A stretch of DNA of 64,000 nucleotides from Streptosporangium brasiliense. GTDB lineage: Bacteria > Actinomycetota > Actinomycetes > Streptosporangiales > Streptosporangiaceae. Positions 61,347 to 64,000 of this stretch are shown piece after piece. The stretch is taken from assembly GCF_030811595.1 (NCBI RefSeq), contig NZ_JAUSRB010000002.1, positions 5,084,001 through 5,148,000 on the forward strand, in the 5' to 3' direction. The notes beneath the pieces were generated by a model. That model worked only from the letters and a program-made list of their open reading frames with translations, had not been told where the DNA came from and did no database searches. Each line of letters opens with the position of its first letter. Position 1 is the first letter of the stretch. The position numbers and the translations under genes were made by a program.

Positions 61347-61486
61347 CCGTCGATCAGCGACGTGCCGGACAGCGTGATCAGGAACGCGCCGGCCGCGAGC
61401 AGCGCCACCGGCCAGGACCGGCCGATGGCGGCCCAGATCGCGGCGGCCAGGAAGCAGACCAGGGCGAGCAGCACGAGAACGTTCAC
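61343..61486 (-). CDS. 47-residue membrane peptide
   Basis: Starts at GTG 61486 with GGAGG and a 5-base spacer, and stops at 61343, overlapping the CoA-transferase stop by 3 bases on the other strand. The sequence is two hydrophobic segments (MNVLVLLALVCFLAAAIWAA, then VALLAAGAFLITLSG) joined by IGRSWP, so a small two-helix membrane protein. Codon usage is GC3-rich and coding-like. I do not recognise a family. Confidence 0.7.
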   Translation of the reverse strand: MNVLVLLALVCFLAAAIWAAIGRSWPVALLAAGAFLITLSGTSLIDG

Positions 61487-61614
61487 GGGATCCTCCACGG
61501 AGTGGGACCGGTCAGGCGATCACCGCCTGGGGCAGGGACGCCTCTGCCCCACCGGCAACGGAGGTAACACGGCGATCACCGGTCCGGTGGGGCGGGGCCG
61601 CGGCGGCCGCCCCC

Positions 61615-61708
61615 GAGCCCGGCGCCGGTCTGTTTCCGGAGCCCGGCGGAGGTCTGTTTCCGGAGCCCGGCGGAGGTCTGCTTCCGTAAGCCCGGCGGTC
61701 TGCTTCCG
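61615..61708. repeat. 24-bp tandem repeat, about four units
   Basis: Three 24-base units (61615, 61639, 61663), all ending TTCCG and containing GCCCGGCG, differ at 1-3 positions; a fourth 22-base unit follows at 61687 and a partial one at 61709. Non-coding, between the small membrane gene and the GlcG/HbpS-like gene. Confidence 0.85.
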
Positions 61709-61756
61709 TAAGCCCGGTGGCCCGCCGCCGGGCCTTCCCGGGCGGCGGTCGGTGGC

Positions 61757-62158
61757 CTACGCCCCGTCCCAGAGCGCGGCGGCCGCCTCGGCGCAGGCCA
61801 CGTCCTGGGCCACGGTGCCACCGCTGACCCCGACCGCGCCCACCACCCTGCGGCCCTCGCCTCGGTCCCAGAGCGGGATGCCGCCGCCGAAGCACACGTA
61901 CCGGTCACCGGCCAGGCCGTACAGGTCTCCGCCCGGCGCGACCAGGGGCGCGAGGTCGGCGGTGGGCATCCGGTGGGCCACCGCGGTGTAGGCCTTGCCG
62001 GGGGCCAGCGCCGGCCCGGCGATCTCCGCGCCGTCCATCCGCTGGAAGGCGACCAGGTGGCCGCCCGCGTCGACCACCGCCACCGAGACGAGGGCCCCTT
62101 CACGCCCGGCCTGTTTCACCGAGGCCTCACACATGCGCAGCGCGAGTTCGAGGTTCAA
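61757..62158 (-). CDS. GlcG/HbpS-like (DUF336) protein
   Basis: 133 residues, whole-family length. LALRMCEASVKQAGREG, VSVAVVDAGGHLVAFQRMDGA and GGTVAQDVACAEAAAALW match the GlcG/HbpS fold. HbpS of Streptomyces is a secreted haem-binding sensor partner; GlcG is found in glycolate operons. No signal peptide is present here, so a cytoplasmic role is likely. TTG 62158 chosen with AAAGGAG 5 bases upstream. Divergent from the phosphotransferase. Confidence 0.85.
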   Translation of the reverse strand: MNLELALRMCEASVKQAGREGALVSVAVVDAGGHLVAFQRMDGAEIAGPALAPGKAYTAVAHRMPTADLAPLVAPGGDLYGLAGDRYVCFGGGIPLWDRGEGRRVVGAVGVSGGTVAQDVACAEAAAALWDGA

Positions 62159-62278
62159 CCGGGCTCCTTTAAGCCTTTGGGGCCTTAGCAGTGGACAATT
62201 CGGTTTGTATCCGCCGCCGACCGGTGGTGCAAGATCTCATATGAGATCCGGGGTTCCGCCCACGCGAACGGAGAATTC

Positions 62279-63352
62279 ATGCAGGCCCACGATCTGTCCG
62301 CCGGGGGCGACGTGCAGGCCCATGATCTGTCCGCCGGGGGTGACGTGCTGGCCCGCGTGCACGAGGCCGCCCGCGCGGCGGTGCGGATCCACGGGCTGCC
62401 GGACGCCGAGGTCACGCTGGTCAACGTGTCGGAGAACGCCACCTACCGGGTGGACGACCCGGCCACCGGGGCCCGGTCCATCCTGCGGGTGCACCGCCTC
62501 GGCTACCACGCCACCCCGGCGATCCTGTCCGAGCTCGCCTGGCTGGAGGCGCTCCGCGAGGAGGCCGGGATCCGGACGCCCCGGGTGCTGCCGGCGCCGG
62601 ACGGGTCCCGGGTGCTGACCGTCCCGGGCCCGCAGCCCCGTGACTGCGTGATGTTCGAGTTCCTGCCCGGGACCGAGCCGCCGCAGGACCGGCTGGTGCC
62701 CGGCTTCGAGCGGCTCGGCGCGATCACCGCCCGGATGCACCGGCACGCGCGGAGCTGGCCGCGCCCCACGGGGTTCACCCGCTTCCACTGGGACTACGAC
62801 GCCGCTCTCGGCGCCCGGTCGCGGTGGGGCCGCTGGCAGGACGGCGTGGGGATGGACCCGCAGGCGCGGGCCGTGCTGGAGCGGCTCGACGGGGAACTGC
62901 GCGCCCGGCTCCGCCGCTTCGGCCGGGGCGCAGGCCGCTACGGCCTCATCCACGCCGACCTGCGCCTGGCCAACCTGCTGGTGGTGGGCGACGGGCCGCC
63001 CAGCGTCATCGACTTCGACGACTGCGGCTTCGGCTGGTACCTCTACGACCTGGCCGCCGCGCTCAGCTTCATCGAGCACCATCCCCAGGTCCCCGAGATG
63101 GTCGACTCCTGGGTGCGGGGCTACCGTACGGTCCTCGACCTGCCGGCCGAGGACGAGGCCGAGATCTGGACCTTCATCATGTTCCGCCGCCTGCTGCTGG
63201 TCGCCTGGATCGGCACGCACACCGGCGTCGACATCGCCGCCGAGCTCGGCGCCGGCTACACCGAGGGCACCTGCGAGCTGGCCGAGCGGTTCCTGTCGGG
63301 CGGCGGGGGCGGCGGACGGCGCAGGCCGCCACTCCCGGCGACATCCCTTTGA
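62279..63352 (+). CDS. Aminoglycoside phosphotransferase-fold kinase
   Basis: 357 residues of the APH/choline kinase fold. LIHADLRLANLLV (catalytic loop, HxDxxxxN) and SVIDFDDCGFGWYLYDLA (metal-binding DFD) are clear; the N-lobe glycine-loop region is VSENATYRV with VHRL later. The substrate is not predictable: family members phosphorylate aminoglycosides, homoserine, choline or macrolides. Residues 2-12 and 13-23 are an exact repeat, QAHDLSAGGDV, encoded by a 33-bp tandem duplication. The C-terminal Gly/Arg-rich tail is disordered. Confidence 0.88.
   Translation: MQAHDLSAGGDVQAHDLSAGGDVLARVHEAARAAVRIHGLPDAEVTLVNVSENATYRVDDPATGARSILRVHRLGYHATPAILSELAWLEALREEAGIRTPRVLPAPDGSRVLTVPGPQPRDCVMFEFLPGTEPPQDRLVPGFERLGAITARMHRHARSWPRPTGFTRFHWDYDAALGARSRWGRWQDGVGMDPQARAVLERLDGELRARLRRFGRGAGRYGLIHADLRLANLLVVGDGPPSVIDFDDCGFGWYLYDLAAALSFIEHHPQVPEMVDSWVRGYRTVLDLPAEDEAEIWTFIMFRRLLLVAWIGTHTGVDIAAELGAGYTEGTCELAERFLSGGGGGGRRRPPLPATSL
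62282..62347. repeat. 33-bp in-frame tandem duplication
   Basis: Bases 62282-62314 and 62315-62347 differ at two third positions only and encode QAHDLSAGGDV twice at the N-terminus of the phosphotransferase. A recent duplication in frame. Confidence 0.85.
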
Positions 63353-63431
63353 GTAACAATTCTGTCACTCTCGGCTATCATCGCATCGCCGACAAGATCA
63401 CCAGGAGCGCAGCCCTGGCCCCGGGGGAGAC

Positions 63432-64000
63432 ATGCACAACAACAACCGCGCCAGCATCGTCCACCAGATCAGATATGCCCTCGGCCACCCCGGCCGGATC
63501 TCGCCGCACCTGAGAAGGCTGACCAGGAACACCTGGCTGCGCCTGCGCACCCGCGACCACATCGGCTACTACCGGGCCGTGATGAGATCCGACACCGCCC
63601 GCGGCTCGGAGTCGGCCGTGGGCAGCAGGTCGCACGAGCGCTGGCTGGCCATGGGCCGGCTGCAGTTCGACTACCTCGTACGGCACGGCCTGCGGCCCGA
63701 CCACCGCCTGCTGGAGATCGGCTGCGGCAACCTGCGGGCCGGACGCCTGTTCATCGACTATCTGGACACCGGCAACTACTACGGCGTCGACATCTCTCCC
63801 GACATCCTGATCGCCGCCCAGGACACGATCGTCGGCCATGGCCTGCGCGACAAGCTCCCGCATCTCATGCCGGTCGGCGACCTGCGCCTGGCCGCCCTGC
63901 CCGACAGGGCCTTCGACGTGGTCCACGCCCACAGCGTCTTCTCCCACTCCCCGCGCCACGTGATCGAGGAGTGCTTCCAGCACGTCGGCCGGATCATGAA
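63432..64000 (+). CDS. SAM-dependent methyltransferase, 5' part
   Basis: ATG at 63432 behind GGGGGAG, open to the right edge, so the 3' end is missing. Class I Rossmann methyltransferase: motif I LLEIGCGNLRAG at about residues 97-108, YYGVDISPDIL as motif post-I, and AFDVVHAHSVFSHSP containing motif II. The N-terminal 55 residues are basic (HLRRLTRNTWLRLRTR) and look like a substrate-binding or membrane-proximal extension. The substrate is unknown; neighbours give no clue. Confidence 0.85.
   Translation, partial: MHNNNRASIVHQIRYALGHPGRISPHLRRLTRNTWLRLRTRDHIGYYRAVMRSDTARGSESAVGSRSHERWLAMGRLQFDYLVRHGLRPDHRLLEIGCGNLRAGRLFIDYLDTGNYYGVDISPDILIAAQDTIVGHGLRDKLPHLMPVGDLRLAALPDRAFDVVHAHSVFSHSPRHVIEECFQHVGRIM

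Noticed and set aside
61615-61708. Possible CRISPR array (24-bp units)
   Set aside because: Units directly abut without unique spacers and there are no cas genes.

Overview
The window is 64 kb of very GC-rich DNA (most third codon positions are G or C) with GTG and TTG starts, 4-bp start/stop overlaps, leaderless-looking promoters and families typical of filamentous Actinomycetota: an XRE/DUF397/HATPase trio, a Pls-type synthetase, actinobacterial tryptophan dioxygenase, DUF2332, DUF4291, DUF3516 helicase and a TNT NADase. The gene content suggests a member of the Streptosporangiales or a close relative. That placement is an inference; no rRNA is present to confirm it. It reads as chromosome: there is no phage, plasmid, CRISPR or intact insertion sequence. 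About 60 protein genes and three tRNAs are supported.

Left part (1-17.6 kb): the 3' end of an alpha/beta hydrolase; a P450/ferredoxin pair facing a TetR regulator; an Lrp regulator facing tryptophan 2,3-dioxygenase across a palindrome; a LysR regulator facing a DapA-like aldolase; a Nei-type glycosylase behind a DUF2809 membrane protein; a rhamnose mutarotase-like protein; a 1274-residue Pls-type single-module synthetase (A-T-membrane-acyltransferase-like) with an M1 aminopeptidase directly downstream, as in epsilon-poly-lysine loci; DUF2332; and a WhiJ-type regulatory trio.

Middle (17.6-49 kb): small membrane and secreted proteins; a DUF1023-type serine hydrolase with a lipoprotein; a 1380-residue secreted protein of repeated beta-rich units that I do not recognise; a probable frameshifted beta-trefoil gene; a geranylgeranyl reductase homologue; an ABC-F gene with a 7-codon upstream ORF and a hairpin arranged like a ribosome-controlled attenuator; a Gly-Cys-Val tRNA operon with a strong terminator; DusB; a TRAP/TAXI transporter; a short UvrA paralogue; a WYL regulator; a DUF3516 helicase; an acyltransferase divergent from a two-component system; and an MFS exporter divergent from LysR.

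Right part (49-64 kb) holds the most striking locus. A secreted TNT-type NADase is divergent from a tightly overlapping operon: LacI regulator with two operators, two sugar ABC permeases, a lipoprotein binding protein, FOUR consecutive and mutually divergent ADP-ribosylglycohydrolase-family genes, and a ribokinase-like PfkB kinase, with a CoA-transferase downstream. Regulator, importer, four candidate ribosyl-bond hydrolases and a ribose kinase in one unit suggest uptake and dismantling of ribosylated compounds, possibly linked to the neighbouring NADase. No ATPase gene is present, so the importer probably shares one encoded elsewhere. The window ends with a 47-residue membrane peptide, a GlcG/HbpS-like protein, a phosphotransferase with a duplicated N-terminal segment, and a truncated methyltransferase.
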